Positions 62,604 through 64,000 of a stretch of DNA of 64,000 nt are shown here, piece after piece. A program made the position numbers and the translations under genes. The notes beneath the pieces are model-generated. The model was not told the DNA's origin. It ran no database searches and was given only the letters and a program-made list of their open reading frames with translations. The stretch covers positions 29,610,001 through 29,674,000 of the forward strand of contig NW_027488368.1 in NCBI RefSeq assembly GCF_051014445.1. Reading direction: 5' to 3'. The first letter of the stretch is position 1; each line of letters starts with the position of its first letter. This DNA comes from Colletes latitarsis (Eukaryota; Arthropoda; Insecta; Hymenoptera; Colletidae).

Positions 62604-64000
62604 CGGGTTCGAATCACGTAGTAATGTGATAACACACTGAAGCAGTCAATTAAACCTGGTTTCGATCTATATTTTAGAGGATAACACCGGTTAGGTATGG
62701 GTTAGGTCTGGGATATGCGCGCATCTGGCTTATACTTTCGCCTTTTTCGCAAACTTGTTGGCCAGATCCTGGGTTTTTTCCGTGTTTGAATCACGTAGTA
62801 ATGTGGTAATACACTGAAGCAGTCAATTAAACCTCGTTTCGATCAATATTTTAGAGGATAACACCGGTTAGGTCTGGGTTAGGTCTGGGTTATGCCCGCA
62901 TCTGGCTCATGATTTTGCCTTCTTCGCATACTTGTTGGCCAGATCCTGGGTTTTTTTCGTGTTTGAATCACGTAGTAATGTGGTAACACAATGAAGCAGT
63001 CAATTAACCCTGGTTTCGATCCATATTTTGGAGGATAACACCGGTTAGGTCTGGGTTAGTTCAGGGTTATGCCCGCATCTGGCTCATGATTTTGCCTTTT
63101 TCGCATACTTGTTGGCCAGATCCTGGGTTTTTTTCGTGTTTGAATCACGTAGGAATGTGGTAACACACTGAAGCAGTCAATTAAACCTGGTTTCGATCAA
63201 TATTTTAGAGGATAACACCGGTTAGGTCTGGGTTAGGTCTGGGATATGCGCGCATCTGGCATATAGTTTCGCCTTTTTCGCAAACTTGTTGGCTAGATCC
63301 TGGATTTTTTTCGTGATTGAATCACGTAGTAATGTGGTAACACACTGAAGCAGTCAATCAAACCTGGTTTCGATCAATATTTTAGAGGATACCACCGGTT
63401 AGGTCTGGGTTAGTTCTGGGTTATGCCCGCATCTGGCTCATGATTTTGCCTTTTTCGCATACTTCTTGGCCAGATCCTGGGTTTTTTTCGTGTTTGAATC
63501 ACGTAGTAATGTGGTAACACAATGAAGCAGTCAATTAACCCTGGTTTCGATCCATATTTTGGAGGATAACACCGGTTAGGTCTGGGTTAGGTCTGGGTTA
63601 TGCCCGCATCTGGCTCATGATTTTGCCTTCTTCGCATACTTGTTGGCCAGATCCTGGGTTTTTTTCGTGTTTGAATCACGTAGTAATGTGGTACCACACG
63701 GAGGCAGTCAATTAAACCTGGATTCGATCAATATTTTAGAGGATAACACCGGTTAGGTCTGGGTTAGGTCTGGGTTATGCCCGCTTCTGGCTCATGATTT
63801 TGCCTTCTTCGCATACTTGTTGGCCAGATCCTGGGTTTTTTTCGTGTTTGAATCACGTAGTAATGTGGTAACACACTGAAGCAGTCAATTAAACCTGGTT
63901 TCGATCAATATTTTAGAGGATAACACCGGTTAGGTCCGGGTTAGGTCCGGGATATGCCCGCATCTGGCTCATGATTTTGCCTTCTTCGCATACTTGTTGG
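62604..64000 (+). repeat. Distal end of window, still satellite
   Basis: About eight monomers. They run in the order seen at 48.9-50.1 kb (GTGATAACACAC, ACCTCGTTTCGATC, GATCCATATTTTGGAGG, GTAGGAATG, CATATAGTTTCG, GGATACCACCGG). The last monomer is cut at CTTGTTGG. Nothing marks an array edge. Confidence 0.9.

Larger units (their letters stand above)
1..64000 (+). repeat. 177-bp satellite tandem array spanning the whole window
   Basis: The junction word ACGTAGTAATG recurs at 1, 178, 355, 532, 709, 886, 1063 and 1240, which is a 177-bp step. The step holds to the end apart from indels of one to a few bases. About 361 monomers are present, all in the same orientation, with no inversion and no inserted foreign sequence seen on reading every line. 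The common monomer has 38 A, 34 C, 43 G and 62 T by hand count (43.5% GC, six CpG). A 177-bp period is close to nucleosome plus linker length, which is typical of centromeric satellites in plants and animals. A centromeric or pericentromeric role is inference; subtelomeric or other heterochromatin is also possible. The monomer matches no satellite family I can name. Both ends of the window lie inside the array. Confidence 0.99.

Noticed and set aside
1..64000. CRISPR array
   Set aside because: The repeats are contiguous 177-bp units with no short repeat plus unique spacer pattern; all parts of the period recur.
1..64000. tRNA, rRNA or other RNA genes
   Set aside because: No cloverleaf, rRNA core sequence or unique stretch was seen; B-box-like words lack a matching A box.
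1..64000. Inverted segments within the array
   Set aside because: The junction word ACGTAGTAATG and the G-rich core lie on the + strand throughout; no reverse-complement block was seen.
1..64000. Identity as Arabidopsis 178-bp, Brassica 176-bp or human 171-bp alpha satellite
   Set aside because: The period is close, but the words I know from those families are absent. Length alone is not evidence of relationship.

Overview
The whole 64,000-base window is one uninterrupted tandem array of a satellite DNA with a 177-bp monomer. Every copy lies head to tail in the same orientation, and there are about 361 copies. Both window edges fall inside the array. I found no gene, RNA gene, transposable element, CRISPR array or unique sequence. 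The only open frames above background are short minus-strand runs, and they arise because a few monomer variants lose a stop codon present in the common monomer.

The organism is a eukaryote with large satellite blocks. A nucleosome-sized monomer of 177 bp, mixed monomer variants and nested higher-order duplications fit a centromeric or pericentromeric array, most often seen in plants and also in animals. I do not recognise the monomer as a named satellite, so I give no species. A hand count of the common monomer gives about 43.5% GC with six CpG sites, so CpG is only mildly depleted.

Two main monomer types differ in their second half. Type C carries GCCCGCATCTGGCTCATG with TTCTTCGCATAC. Type G carries ATGCGCGCATCTGGCTTATAC with TTTTTCGCAAAC. 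They are interspersed, and hybrids with the switch inside or next to the shared GCATCTGGCT are common. Every monomer has a G-rich core with two 11-bp TTAGGTCTGGG units and a run of seven T before the monomer junction.

Layout: 1-4.3 kb holds a 10-monomer duplication. A 1.9-kb block at 4.3-6.2 kb returns 31 monomers later at 9.8-11.7 kb, with a 6-monomer tandem duplication at 7.6-9.7 kb between the two copies. 11.7-16.1 kb has no long duplication that I could trace. 16.1-33 kb is dominated by a higher-order unit of 24, 23, then about 29 monomers. 31.8-38.9 kb has shorter units of 10-15 monomers and introduces a new monomer class (TTTTGGAGG). 39-43.7 kb has 3-, 1- and 6-monomer local amplifications. 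44-64 kb is a mosaic of units 10-34 monomers apart. The pattern is that of repeated unequal exchange, with different variants amplified in different parts of the array. All offsets were read by eye from shared rare variants and were not computed by alignment.
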